Positions 12,243 to 24,086 of a stretch of DNA of 64,000 bases are shown here, piece after piece. Below the pieces are notes generated by a model, which did no database searches, was not told the origin of the DNA, and saw nothing but the letters and a program-made list of their open reading frames with translations. Origin of the DNA: Collybia mongolica (lineage: Eukaryota > Basidiomycota > Agaricomycetes > Agaricales > Clitocybaceae); contig JAAXNY010000009.1 of the NCBI GenBank assembly GCA_013420905.1, positions 2,356,001-2,420,000 on the forward strand. Direction: 5' to 3'. Position numbers and translations under genes: made by a program. How positions within the stretch are numbered: position 1 is the stretch's first letter; each line of letters opens with the position of its first letter.

Positions 12243-13458
12243 ATGGTGTGCATTGAACCGTTCTTTTCTTACGCTGACACCGAATGCTCCGGCATGCACA
12301 GAATGCAGACATTGAAGCTCTGGTACTTTCGGGAGAGCTGTTCAACGGTCCGCCGCGCTCATCGTCACCCGAGCGACCACCATCACCAGATGCTGGCTGG
12401 CACGACGATGAGATCCCGCCGGAAGCCAGAGAGCGTATGGAGAATGGATATGATAACGACTCGGATGCCGAGCGACGTGCACTATACAAGGCACAAGAGG
12501 GTCGAGATGAATCAATAGGTATGGGCCCAGGGCGAACAGGTGTAAAGGGGGTGATTCGGGATCGGGCTGAAGCTGAGGACTTGCAAAGAGAGAAGAAGGC
12601 GCGCGAAGCGAACGAAATACAGAAGATGATGGAGAAAAGCCATTTGGGAGGGAAGACCTTTCTTGAGGAGGAGAGAGAAAAGGCAGCGCTTGGGTTGAAT
12701 GAGAAATTGGACGAGCTCGTCATCAAGGAGCGGAAAGCTGAAGAGTGGCGGAAGGATGTCTTTGGCCGTAAAAAGGAAGGAAAATTCGGACACTTGAGAG
12801 AAGTTGGTGTCAAGGGATTCGTAGACGCTGTTGAGAAGGAGGAGAGGGGTATCTGGGTTGTGGTGCATATCTATGAACCTGTACGTGACATTCTCCCACT
12901 CTATTGATCTCTCAGTAGCTTATGGTGTACATATAGTCTTTGGAAAGATGCTACCTTGTTGACGAAGCGCTAGCCCGTCTTGCACGCCTCTTCCCAGACA
13001 CGAAATTCCTGCGCGCACGGGCGTCTGCCTTGGAGTTTGCATCAACGCACAAGACATCACGAACAACGCGGCACCTAAAAAATCGTGACGACGATGACGA
13101 CGACGACGATCCATATGGTGATGATGACGAGGAAGAGGATGGTGAAGGCGAAAGTTATGTGGATCTTGATATGCTACCGACAATGCTTGTATATCGGGAT
13201 GGAGAACTTGTGCATAATTGGGTTCGGGTTGATTGGGAAGTCGGCCAAGCGGATGTTGAGGAACTGCTAGACAAGTCGGTTTCTGTTTCTGTTTCGCCCC
13301 CTCCCCGAACAACCGACTTACCGTCCATTTCTAGACATCATATACTCCCTCAATCAGAGTCAATCCTCGGCGCAACAAACAATCTTGGGCTTCCGAGTGA
13401 TGACGAAGACGACTTTGATTTACTATGGAGTGACGATGAGGATATCAATCATAGGTAG
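12243..13458 (+). CDS. Phosducin-like protein
   Basis: A member of the phosducin-like family, thioredoxin-fold proteins that work with the CCT chaperonin or G-protein beta-gamma subunits. The best model has a first exon of only the ATG (12243-12245), a 56-bp intron (12246-12301), exon 2 at 12302-12880 and exon 3 at 12937-13458, giving 367 residues. This start yields MNADIEALVLSGELF, an N-terminus that fits the family better than the in-frame ATG at 12284. The phosducin signature GPGRTGVKGVIRD lies near residue 90, then a charged helical stretch, GVKGFVDAVEKE, and the thioredoxin-like half (VVVHIYEP, PTMLVYRDGELVHNW). An insertion holds a run of eight Asp followed by acidic residues, and the C-terminus is acidic again. 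Which phosducin subgroup it belongs to cannot be settled by eye. Confidence 0.85.
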
Positions 13459-13684
13459 TGGCACAAAACCCCCTTCCCACACACACTAGTCCTATTCTTG
13501 GGAGAACTCCCGAATACGCACCATATAAAAACTAACGAATATATTCAAGGAACTAATTACTGATGTGTATAACATAACCTTGAACGCGCATTAAAACATA
13601 GAATTGTAGTTTTTATAAAGTGTATACTCCGGAAGACAAGTGTTGAGGACAAGGGATAATAGTGACACGCCCATTCCGTAGCGA

Positions 13685-14895
13685 TTACTTTCGAATCGTG
13701 ATGGACCACTTTCCAAGACATCCAGCTTGCAATAATGCCGCCTCCCAAGTGAGCATGAAACGAGATTCCCTCCAGCCTTTCAAACCCCATTTACAAATAA
13801 TGGCGGACCTAAGAGTTGAATTTGTTATGAGTTCCCGTTCCAAAAGTTGTAGGGCATCCGCGTGTGGCGCGGACACATTTGTTACTGCTTCGATCGTTGT
13901 GGTGGACGTTCCCGAGGATAATATTTCAATGATCCTTTGTAGAGATATCAAAAGCGGTGTTGAGGTTCGGCGGGAGACTTGAGTTGCTGGGGTAAACCTT
14001 CGCGACATGAAGGGATAGGAACAAAAGATATACTGATCGCTAAGGAACGGAATCTTCGGAGAAATCGCAGTGAATTCGAATGAGGCCGTGTGTCCCGTTC
14101 GAAGGCAGTGTTGCATGGTACGGATAGCCGAATCGAGCTCGGCGTAGGGAACAAAATCAAGACACGTTGAAGAATTGGCTATGTTTGAAGCATTCGAAAG
14201 AAGAATATTGTAAAGGTCAATATTGGTAGCTTCTAAGATACCTTCTACCGGTCGCCTGGCAGTTCGTATCTCTTGCTTTCCTACCATATTGTAGCAAAGG
14301 CGCCAATAAACAGGAACATATATTCACCTAGAAAACTTGGCCCACGCTGAAAATATTCCGTTGAGATATCGAGGTAAAATGTCCCAGGACTTCATACCTT
14401 GGTCACCTCCATCTGTGACGTGACTATCCAACGAAAGACTGCAGACCGACAAGAAAAACCCACATCCAGGTAAACATTCCACCCGTATGTTCGAAGCGGA
14501 CCATTCAAGAGATAGGGAAGATCACGAAGATCCCGGATCTCGATGTCGCCCATGCAGATACCGGTGAAGAGTTTTGATAGGCCGTATCTGATTGTCTTTG
14601 ATTTCGTGAAAGTCGAGTGGTCAAGAAAAGTCGCATATTCTCTTGGCCATGAAGTGGATGTTGGTGTCAGAATGGATGATAAAGCTTGGAGAGATTCCGA
14701 GGATCCACATACGTCCTTGTTCTTTGAGCGAAACGAAAAAAAGCCAGCTGTAGTCAGAAGCAGAACGAAGAAAACGAAGCCGGCTGCATGAACTGGCTTC
14801 ACAGCTGATCGCATGACTTTAGGATCATCTATGAGAGATGTAAAGATAATGTAGACATTAGACACAATCCTCAAGGACTCGGGCAGTTTCAGCAT
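13685..14895 (-). CDS. Unrecognised membrane-associated protein, splice structure unresolved
   Basis: Two long open segments on the minus strand probably belong to one gene. The upstream one (14895-14392) begins MLKLPESLRIVSNVYIIF and has one strong membrane helix (GFVFFVLLLTTAGFFSF), then GLSKLFTGICMGDIEI. The downstream one (about 14290-13685) contains RTARRPVEGILEATNIDLYN and ends GCLGKWSITIRK. Between them (14290-14390) lies a donor after the codons for VTK and an acceptor at TTTTCTAG, and the short stretch in between can encode a second hydrophobic segment, but no single splice choice keeps all frames open. The gene may have a small extra intron, a non-canonical site, or a lesion. The family is not recognised. 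Confidence 0.5.
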
Positions 14896-15060
14896 CGTGA
14901 AAATATGTGGATCTGGTTAAGAGGAGAAGTTGCGTGACCGTGACATCTTTACCATGTGCAATCATGAGAGACTGCAGGCGTGGGCATTGGGTGCCTCATG
15001 ATCTTTGCAGAGAACCATCGCCATCGATCTCCCCGATAAGAGTTTAGACGGGACACAGCG

Positions 15061-18000
15061 ATGGATTTAGGCATCGTATACCTCCCCAGCGGCGTGAACG
15101 AGTGGACAGTAACACGTTATATTGCCAGCGTGCTTCATTCAGATGAGTTCGCACCTCGACGACACAAGGAACAGGGCGCGGTCGATCGCCCAATTAACTT
15201 TCGTGTTAAATTGAACCCCAGTAAAGCGGGAGGTGTCGGAAACGACGGAACTGGTACACTGACCCTCCCGACGACTGAAATCGGCAATAAATTCCTGAAA
15301 TGGATCAAAGACACACCGATTAAAATTGAAGGGAAGAAGGTAAAGTTTTTTAGGCATGGATCACCCCCAAAGGGTCTGGCGCTCACACTGGATAAAACGC
15401 CTTACATAAATCCCGACATTGAGCAAGAACACGCCCAAAGGCTTTGGGATTTACAGGACCTGCTGCGGGTCGACGCAGTCCAATTTGGCATATTCTACCG
15501 CCCAAAATATCCTTCAAACGATCGGGAACCCCTTTGCCCACGGGCATTCTCTGTCGAATGGGAGCGTAATTATGAGACTGAAAGTATAGGGTGGTTGGCA
15601 TTTGAGTATGACCACAAGCTCATCCGAATAAAAGTTCGTGGTTTATTAGCTCAAATTCCACTACTGGTAACTGATTGATAAAAATGAACAGCTTGGTAAC
15701 GAAATGACCGAGAAAATGGGTTCCAGTATCGCTATAGCCTTTGCGAGTATTCAGAAAATTGGAGTAGGTTATGAAGGAAAACCTTGTGTGTGGACATGAT
15801 AGTCGCTGGGGTATTTTTCTGACCAATGCTTCGCTAGATATATGTTTCGATACGCTCACACCTCCAGTCATGGAGGAGATCGAGTTTCATCGAGCCCTGA
15901 CTGGCGACGATGCTGTGGACAACAGGAAATTTAAACACCGAATTGGTGCACTTCATCCTGGCCATGAGGTTATCGCTCCGTACGCACCACACATACGCGT
16001 AATCCTCTATAACGATATGAATGTCGACATGATTGACAAATTCATTGCCATGTGTCACACGGCTGGGTTGGCGACTGCGAATATCATACTGCGATGTCAG
16101 GGCCCTACTCAAATCGATGCCCATCGCCGGGGATTTTTCGCACCCAAGCGTCTTTACGGACTTCGCAGGATTTTGGAAAATTTACCGTGGCCCGTTGCTT
16201 TTCAAATCGAAGCTTTTCTTCATAATAGTCTTCTTCACACGGAGGAAGTCCTCGATATACTTGATCGCGTTCAGCCTCTGTGTAGACAGCACGGTGATGC
16301 ATATGTCGGTGATCTTCTACGAACCTTCAACGAGGCACTACAAGTTCGCTCCATCCGTGAATCACCCTCTACGTGCTTCAAACGCGTGTCGCAAAAGTTT
16401 CAGTATTTGAAGTCTACTCCATCGGAGGAGATATTCCGTTGTTACCACGCAACATTCACCCCAACTCGTGTGGTTTTAGAAGGTCCCTACGCAACACAGT
16501 CCAACAGGATTATTCGACAATACCAGGGCTACGAGGATCACTTCGTTCGTGTCGATTTCCGTGACGAGGATAGATTGCAGTATCGATGGGATCGTGAAGT
16601 TGACGGGACTTCTTTCGTTCAACAACGCGTTGGGGGGATACTTAGAAGAGGCTTTGAGCTAGCCGGGCGCCAGTTCGAGTTTTTGGCTTATTCGACATCC
16701 GCTCTCCGTGAACATGCCGTATGGTTCATGAACCCTTTCCAGCATCCAGAGAAAGGCTGGGTTACATCAAAGTCAATCAGGGATGCAATTGGTGATTTTT
16801 CGGAGTCAGACCTTCTCAAACATCCTTCAAAGTATGCCGCCAGATTAGCCCAAGCGTTCACAGCCACAGTACCTTCCGTCAAAATTCGGCGGGATCAGTG
16901 GGAACAAGTCGATGACCTCGGAAAAGATCCATATCTATTTACCGACGGTGTGGGCACTATCTCGCAGGCCCTTGGCGACAAGATTTGGGCAGCGTTGTGT
17001 GCTGAGCGGCGCGACAATCGAAGAAATTCTGTTAAGCCATCTGCCGTAAGTATCAGTTACCAAGTCCATATTATTAAACTAATACCTGTTCTGCCAGTAC
17101 CAAATCCGCTTCTTGGGCTTCAAAGGCGTAGTGGGTGTAGACAAATACCTCGATGGACACTCCGATGGCATTCTTATGCGACTGAGGAGGTCCATGAACA
17201 AATTTGATTCCAGACAAGAGGGTGAGGCTGCTATCGAGATCGCTCAGGCCTTCGAACGCCCAATGACTTGCTATCTTAACCGGTATGATGTCTTACTTTA
17301 ACCCTTTACTAACATACCTTCCTGATGGCACACAAACTTAGGCCCCTAATCATGGTCCTTGAAGATCTAGGTGTCAGACAGGAAGTGTTTCTGGATTTGC
17401 AGGAGACAGCTGTTGCTGATGCGCGGACCATTGACGACTCCGGCGACCAGTTCTGTAAAATTCTACATGCTCATGGTCTCGGTCGTCCATACCGTGTTTC
17501 ACATCTTATAAAGAAGGTCGAGGATCTGGGGCTCACTTTGAAGCCAGGAAACCATTCACCTGGTTACGACACACCTTTCTTACAACACATCCGGCAGGTT
17601 GCTATGACCGACGTCTTGAGGGACATCAAACATAGCGCGCGCATTCCCATACCGGACAGTTTTTTGCTTGTCGGCGTGGCTGATGAGGGACCCGCATACA
17701 TCAAAGCAGGACGTTCCAACGTCTATGTCTTGCCAGAAGGACACATTTTTGGTATCTCTTGAAATATTTGCTTTGATGAGAGTGATGTTGACGGGCATGC
17801 TGCACAGCCTGTGTTCAACAAACTCCCGATGCAGAGCCTGTCTGGCTTGAAGGATCTTGTTCAATCTCAAGGAGTCCTGTCGCTCATCCAGGCGATGGTG
17901 GGTACGTTATCTATAATATTTTGCTGAATCTCAACGCACTTCCCATAGTACAACGTGTTCGTGCAATTGGAAAACCTCCCGAAGGAATGATATGCCTGTT

Positions 18001-19367
18001 TGCGCATATGAAAAACTGCGTGGTGCTCCCCTCCGTTGGTCAGATCTTTCAGTCCATGTGTAATTTCCATAAATTCACCGTTTTAATCTTCTCAGGAGAC
18101 CGGTCCTTAGCTTCATGCCTGGGAGGTGGAGATCTCGATGGGTATGCACTTCGGCGGCGCAAATACACATGCTGATGAAATGGTCCAGAGATCTTTTTTC
18201 TGTAATTCGTCATGGTCCTCTGTTACCATCAAACGTTGAAAACGCCGCCTCGTACGAATCGGCTGGGACACTAACGCTAGAGTGGGACAGCACGGTTGAC
18301 GACATTTGTGACTTTGTCGTTAACTATATCAACTCGGATGTTTTAGTGCGTCGTTTGATCAAGAAAACCGCGTTTTTTTAAACGAGTTTGGTCGTCTTGT
18401 CAGGGATTATTATCAGACAGACTGCTTGTCATTGCAGGTAGGTGTACCCTCAAAGCTTGGGGTATATTTTTCTGACTACGCATCGATTACACTTTAGATC
18501 AGTCTAAGGTATGGAGTGTGTCATGTTTTAATCAACGGTTCCTTGAGTCCTTCACTTAGGAAGGAATGCTTGACGAGAACTGTATTTGGTTGGCAGAACT
18601 GTGTTCCCAGGTATGGTTTCGTTAACCTGGAAAGTATATGGTGATAGAATATACCGCAGGCAGTTGATTTTCCAAAGCAAGGGATTCCTGTCGACATTGA
18701 CAATGACCGACTCCCTCGTACCCTCATCAGATGCAAACCTGATTGGCATGCGGCAGAAGTTATTTCACCTCGCAACACTGACTATTATGAGTCCAGTCGA
18801 GCGCTTGGTATCTTGTACCGATCCATTACACTCGATAACCCGCAACCAATTCCGACTGATGAAACCAATCCGGTAGCGACACTTACTGATCCTATCTCTC
18901 TTTGCCTCAAAACGCGTATCCAATACTACCTTGAGGCGTACACTGAACCCGACGGTAGATCTCCTGATACCGCAAGGCTCTTTGGAACATATGTTGAAGA
19001 ACTGAGATACATTTGTGCGACACACACCCTGTCGAACGCACCTGGCGTCAGATTGTTGGAGGCCGAAGTTGTAGCTGGGACGATTCTTGCGAAATGCTCA
19101 CAGAAGAGATGGAGGAAGGACCGGAAGGACCGGATGTCACGTCATGCGTCAACGCTAGTTCGGGATATACGGCGAAACATTGTTGAGGATATAGAGAAGG
19201 CGCCTGAAGAGGAGCTTCTTTGCGGGTTGGAGAAAGCCTGGGATGCTTGGGATTTTAGTTTGCGAAGGAAGGATGATTTTGGGGGACACAGTTTTGGTCT
19301 TATTGCGCTGGGTGTGATATTTGACTGCTTGGATAAGCTGTCCCCAGCTTCTTCCAACGGCACTTGA
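15061..19367 (+). CDS. Cellular RNA-dependent RNA polymerase (RNAi / quelling type)
   Basis: Makes double-stranded RNA from single-stranded templates and feeds Dicer-dependent silencing (QDE-1, Rdp1 and RDR family). Thirteen exons fit with continuous frame: 15061-15633, 15692-15785, 15838-17045, 17098-17282, 17342-17751, 17808-17897, 17949-18038, 18096-18141, 18189-18345, 18404-18437, 18498-18508, 18560-18610 and 18660-19367, giving 1218 residues. The N-terminal 200 residues look like the RRM-like leader of this family (GVNEWTVTRYIASVLHSDEF). Core motifs follow: LFTDGVGTIS, QIRFLGFKGVVGVD, LPEGHIFACVQ, SPVAHPGD, RAIGKPPEGM, then SCLGGGDLDGD at about residues 890-900, the catalytic DxDGD aspartates. 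The active-site motif is split by a 47-nt intron, and one exon is only 11 nt. All known core motifs look intact, so the gene is likely functional. It is cellular, not viral. Confidence 0.95.
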
Positions 19368-19737
19368 GAAAATTAGGTTTGGATTGCGCATCTGGTGTTT
19401 CTGATCATGTGGGATAGTCTTAATTGATACCTTGCTTTACCTCCTTTGAGTGATTCTTGGATTTCGTTGTGGACTACAAATAAGTATATGATCACTGGAT
19501 ACCTCTTTTCTCATTCGTCGACGCCGTAAATGCGGCGTTTTTGAAGAATAGGACCCAATGAAAAGAGGCGCGCACACCTCTTATCAGTTTATGATGAACT
19601 CATGCCGAAGTCCTGAGCCGAGGTTTTACATGGCACGATGATTCAATTTCTACCCTGAGACCATTGCCGACCCTTCACTGAGTTCTTAACCTTTTTCCAA
19701 CTCTCAGTTGCATCCCTCTACGTTGGTCATTCCAGCT
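19368..19737. other. Intergenic spacer upstream of TLC gene
   Basis: About 370 bp between the polymerase stop and the next start on the same strand. It is moderately pyrimidine-rich on the plus strand near 19660-19710, as expected for a fungal core promoter. No open reading frame or structured repeat is evident. Confidence 0.4.
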
Positions 19738-21094
19738 ATGGGCCTCAACGAATTTATCATCGACACGTTGGGGCTCACGAAGCTCCCGCAGCATCTCCCC
19801 ACGCTTGTTATCGCTACGTTCGTCTTCCTCATCGTGCATCAGGTACTCGCCCCATGGGGGAGCAGTAAGTGGTTCCCTGAGGCCTATTCAACCAAGAGCA
19901 GGCGTGCAAAGAATAACTGGCATGTATTCCACCCTATTGAAAGGTTGGCGACGTAAGTGACGTGGCGCAGGTCGATCCATGTAGTGTCCCAGGTCCATGC
20001 CGTTGTCATCGTGCCCCTCACATTGTACATTCTCGCCATGGAAACGAAAGAGCGAGGTCAGGACAGAGCCTTTGGATGGGCCGAAGAAGTCGGTTTCGTC
20101 CATGCTATTGCAGCTGGGTGCGTTGTTTATCCACCATATTTTCCGCATTCCCATTGTTCACTGCTGTAAACTAGATATTTCCTGTGGGATAGTGTGGACG
20201 CTATCATCAATTTTACAGACCTGGGTTTTGTGATTCATGGCAAGTCTCGCTCATTATTATCTGCGCGTTTGTTAGTAACTTTATAGGTCAGGTGTCGCGT
20301 GCTTTGCCATATACACCATGTCTTATGTCCGTTACTTCCACTTCCCTTTTCTTGAATGAGCACTGCCTGATACCTCATAGAAACCCTTTGTGGCGTACTA
20401 TGGCACTAGATGTCTGCTCTGGGAAACGTTAGTTTTGCTATACTTCGTTTTTCCGTTATATTTTGACCGAACTGTTTATAGGAGCACGTTCTTCCTGAAT
20501 ATTCACTGGTAGGGTTGCTTATTCTACTGTAGGTTTGCAAGTGTTAACCTTGGCCAAGGTTCATGGATAAGACGGGCCGAACTGGGAGCAGAGCTCAGCT
20601 CATCAACGGCTTCCTCCTCCTTACAGCCTTCTTCGGCGTCCGCATTATTTATGGTGGTAAAGTGGTATGTTTCTTTTCGCGTCTCCTGAGACATTCCTCC
20701 CCGATGAAACAACAATGTAGTCCTACGAATTCGTCTATACCCTACTTCAAGTTAAACATGAAATTCCCGCCGTTTATTTCTGGGTATATGGGCTTGGCAA
20801 TGTGGTTCTCCAAGCCCTGAACTGGCTTTGGTGAGGCTTGTTTCGAATGCATCAACACGTCAAATTGACGTAAATTTGCAGGTTCTATAAAATGATCAGT
20901 GCATTGAGGAAACGGTTTTCTTCAGATGAGCAATTGAAATTGCTCGGGGTGGACACGAATGGTCATAATAGAGAGGAAAATGGACGTATCGGCAATGGAG
21001 TTTCGCATGCTGTGCAGAATGGGTTGGCAGATGGTAGGTACGGAGCTACTAACTGAACACTTATCTAGAGACTCAGGATGGACATGAAAAGTAG
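19738..21094 (+). CDS. TLC-domain multi-pass membrane protein
   Basis: A TRAM-LAG1-CLN8 (TLC) domain protein of the TMEM56/TLCD type, expected in the ER or Golgi membrane with a role in lipid handling. Conserved TLC features are visible in order: RRAKNNW, IHVVSQVHAVVIVPL, RAFGWAEEVGFVHAIAAGYF, FTDLGFVIHG, YKPFVAYYGTRCLLWE, STFFLNIHWF, DKTGRTGS, LLLTAFFGVRIIYGG and GLGNVVLQALNWLWF. The start at 19738 (MGLNEFIIDTLGL) precedes a membrane helix; an in-frame ATG at 19708 is possible. The first intron only keeps frame as a GC-AG intron at 19920-19970 (51 bp). The end is either a TGA at 21054 or, after splicing of a last intron beginning at 21034, a TAG at 21092-21094, giving a tail ETQDGHEK. Function beyond the domain is inference. 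Confidence 0.85.
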
Positions 21095-21273
21095 ATCCCT
21101 TTTGATTTCTTGTTATAGTATCTAATAGAAATGTGATGGTTTATATCGATGTGTGATTCTTTACCCAAGTCCACTCGGGGATAAAAGAAATTAATATTGA
21201 TGAATTTCAAAAGACTGTTATTCCCGGATGTGACTTTGTCCACCAGTTTACTGCTCTCTAAGCTTCTGGGAAA

Positions 21274-22175
21274 ATGTCGTCGCTATTGTCGTTACCAGCG
21301 CCTCTCCATTCGTTCTTTTCATTATTCCCCTTGCATACCCACCCGCCAGTACCTCTCTCTTCATCCAAAAAACAGTTCACAGGCCCAACGTTGTGGATCC
21401 ACCCCTCAAAAGAACCCAAATCACCACTCAGCGCCGACGTCGAATGCCTCAAATGGCAGGCCTATCTTGCCCTACGTGGCCTCAATACTCTCCGAGTCCG
21501 TTCCGACGTTAGTCCAGACGGGGCACTTGACGCTCGCCTTCCCAACCTCCAGATCTCTGAAAACGAGCTCATTGCAGCTCATTTGATCCCCTCATGGGCG
21601 GATGGGCAACTCCAGAGCGCGGACACACACTTAGAGGGGTATAAGGATGAGGCGGCGCGTGATGAGAGTCGTGCATGGGTCGCGTTGCTTGAGGGGAATG
21701 TACATGCCGCGCTGCTTCTGTCGACCCCACCCCCCTCGTACCTACAAACTCTCCTAACTGTCCGCCCTCCAGCCATAGAGTCCCTTCAGTCCATTATCAC
21801 CCCTCCACTGCCCCCTTTAACAGGTTTCTTATCCTTACTCCCTCCATGGGGTTCACGTATTTCCCATGCGACTATTCAAGTACAGTACCGCGACGCTATC
21901 TCGGCCCTTTCTGAGCGGCTTGGGACTGATAAATGGTTCCTCGGTTCGAGGTAAGTAGCCAGGTAATCGCTAGTGCCTCCAGTTTTTTTTTAATAGGGGG
22001 AACTAGTGAACCCACACCGCTCGACGCGCTCGCATTCGCATACTTGCACACCATCCTCAATTCCAAGGATCCAACATTTCGAATTGAGGTTACCCGACGT
22101 GTCAATCTCGTCGCATGGGAGTGGCGAGTCCGCGACCTTGTCCGCTCCGCATTTCAACCCTCTTCCCACCCATGA
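21274..22175 (+). CDS. Metaxin / Sam37-like outer mitochondrial membrane protein
   Basis: Resembles metaxin-family subunits of the SAM/TOB complex that inserts beta-barrel proteins in the mitochondrial outer membrane. Visible signatures are GPTLWIHP, PLSADVECLKWQAYLAL (thioredoxin-like half), LQISENELIAAHLIPSWADG, RAWVALLEGNVHAALL (GST-like half), DKWFLG and EPTPLDALAFAYLHTIL. The start at 21274 gives MSSLLSLPAPLHSFF. Exon 1 runs to 21950 with a perfect GTAAGT donor. The end of the intron is a puzzle: the acceptor at 21996 (46-bp intron) puts the downstream part out of frame, while an acceptor at 21973 keeps frame but makes the intron only 23 nt. A G-run (five G at 21996-22000) invites a one-base error. 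The stop is at 22173-22175. The family call is fairly secure; functionality depends on this junction. Confidence 0.8.
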
Positions 22176-23081
22176 TCAGCAACGTCTCACGAGCAATTAG
22201 TTGAGATTCAAAATAGACGATAAAGGAATGCCCCGTTGTGTCAAGGACTCGACTAAGAGGCAAGGTTCGGAATGGGGAATAGTTGCATGAAATGAATTTT
22301 TAGTCTAGATAACGGAAAGATGTGGCCATATAATGGGCCTGGCCATCTTCGAGGGTGTATTCACACAATAACTAATGTACTTAAGATGAGATCATTCGTG
22401 AGACCGCACAGACTTTTCTAAAAGGTATCTCGTTCCTGCGTTCATCGAAGATAATAGCTGTCAATACTAGGTGACCTATGTCGTCAAATTCGAGGGGCAA
22501 TTGCCTTTTCCACTAAGGTGGCCTGTTTTCCTCCAATGGCCTCAGTTGCAGAAGACTTGACCTTGCGAGGTGAGGTGCCTGAGGATTTCTGGAGTTGGGA
22601 AAATGAATTTGTAAGGAAAACTTCAGGACAAAAGAAAGAAAGTTCACTCCATTCTTCTTCGCTGTCTTTCTGGAAAAGATAGACTCAGTGGGAGGTTGTC
22701 GAAACACATAACCTGCGCAGATACACACGCAGCTTTCAGGCCGCTGGGACCTCCGTACTTAGTTCAAGCGATACGTTCGACTTCGTGTTTCCTGTACATC
22801 TTCATGTTGTTATACCCGTAAGAGTTGGTTTTCTTGCTGTATGACAGTGGTAGCAAGTCTTTGACATTTACTTATAAACCACTAAATGAGATACTACTGG
22901 GATGAGATCCTTCGAAGGACCGCACCAGAAAATGTGTCTTAGCTTTCCCCTTCGCAATGCTGTCCTACAAATTGTACACACCGTGAGCGAGGGAAGGAGG
23001 TGGTGCTCAACTAGGGAGGTGAATAATTACCCGCCACTTTAGATTAGTCTTTCACCATTTTGTTGAATCCCATCTAGACTC
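22176..23081. other. Gene-poor stretch downstream of metaxin-like gene
   Basis: About 900 bp with no convincing gene. A 48-codon plus-strand open stretch at 22536 (MASVAEDLTLRGEVPEDFW) looks somewhat protein-like but ends quickly and has no recognisable partner exon. No repeats or RNA genes were seen. Confidence 0.35.
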
Positions 23082-23540
23082 CTAGAATTCAATCCTATTG
23101 GGCTCAGGAGGTCCTCCAGGAGGCTGAGGATCCTTCTTCCATTTGTGTGATTCCATTCCCAGGCGGCCCACTACTTCGTTCATCAAAGCATCTGCTTCTT
23201 CACCGTCCGGGCCACGTTCGTCAATTTCAAACCAGCCCACCCACTATTACCCTGCCGAGCTCTCCTGATACGTCCCCAAGCGCAGGTGGTCAGGGCGAAG
23301 TTAAAGTTTCATTTCGGATGCACTTTTCCCGTTGGCTTGCCTGGCCATTGACACAGCCATTAATTGTGAGGTATCGATGCCGGGAAGGCGGACATACTGT
23401 GCGGAGATGCGGGAGTATTCAGATAAGTTTCTTTCGCCTGACTTGAGTTTGAACAAGATCTCACATACAAGATATACTTCAGATTTCGGGACATTTACTG
23501 AAAGTGTTGTGACTTCGAAGCTCTTCCTTTGCATCTTCCT
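23082..23540 (-). CDS. Possible small gene, structure unresolved
   Basis: Reading the minus strand, the last 150 bp (about 23235-23082) encode a protein-like, acidic C-terminus: ERGPDGEEADALMNEVVGRL, then MESHKWKKDPQPPGGPPEPN and a stop at 23082-23084. Upstream, 23534-23301 is open (MQRKSFEVTTLSVNVPKSE) and carries several GT and AG sites, but I could not find one splice path that joins both parts in frame. The composition argues for a real short gene. No family is recognised and the start is uncertain. Confidence 0.3.
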
Positions 23541-24086
23541 TGGGTAGTTACTATGGAAAGGGGGGGTGAAAGAATGGCCAAAAGGCTTTCAAAAGGAAGA
23601 AGAAAAAAAAACTTGTTCCAGGAGTTTAATGTATGATGGAACCGCGGGCGGCTGAGTCGATGATATCGAAGTTATTTCATGATCATTCAGGGCTTTGATT
23701 TAACTGATAGGTTACTGCTTCGGCCTGGATTCGATTACGAGGTTTCTTAATGATACGTGCTTTTTGTCCGGAGGGAATTATCGGTCGCTGGTGTATGGTT
23801 TCGGAGATTGTTGAATTACTTTCCAGGCCTAAATACATATATATCGCTCGCGCCTAGATCACAAAGGTGTGTTTCGTTGTATACAGTCCATAAAGCTGAG
23901 GGGGGTAACATGTATTCACTTGAATCCGAGTGAGCAGCGATAGAGGAAAAGGGGGCTAAAGGAAAATTGAGTAAGTATGGGAAATATAACTGTGTCGAGT
24001 GATAATAATATCGCCAAGTGATTTGTTGACATCAATCCATTTGTTGGTTGAAAGCTTGACTGTAGCCTCATCGCTGCTGGCATGTA
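23541..24086. other. Spacer upstream of VPS54
   Basis: About 545 bp with scattered AT-rich patches (for example AAGAAGAAAAAAAAAC near 23600) and no open reading frame of note. It probably contains the VPS54 promoter and that of the candidate small gene on the other strand. Confidence 0.4.

Noticed and set aside
15061..19367. RNA-dependent RNA polymerase as sign of an integrated RNA virus
   Set aside because: The DxDGD motif, RRM-like leader and many fungal introns place it in the cellular QDE-1/RDR family.
22536..22684. 48-codon plus-strand frame (MASVAEDLTL...)
   Set aside because: Ends at a TAG and has no plausible partner exon; kept only as a note in the spacer entry.
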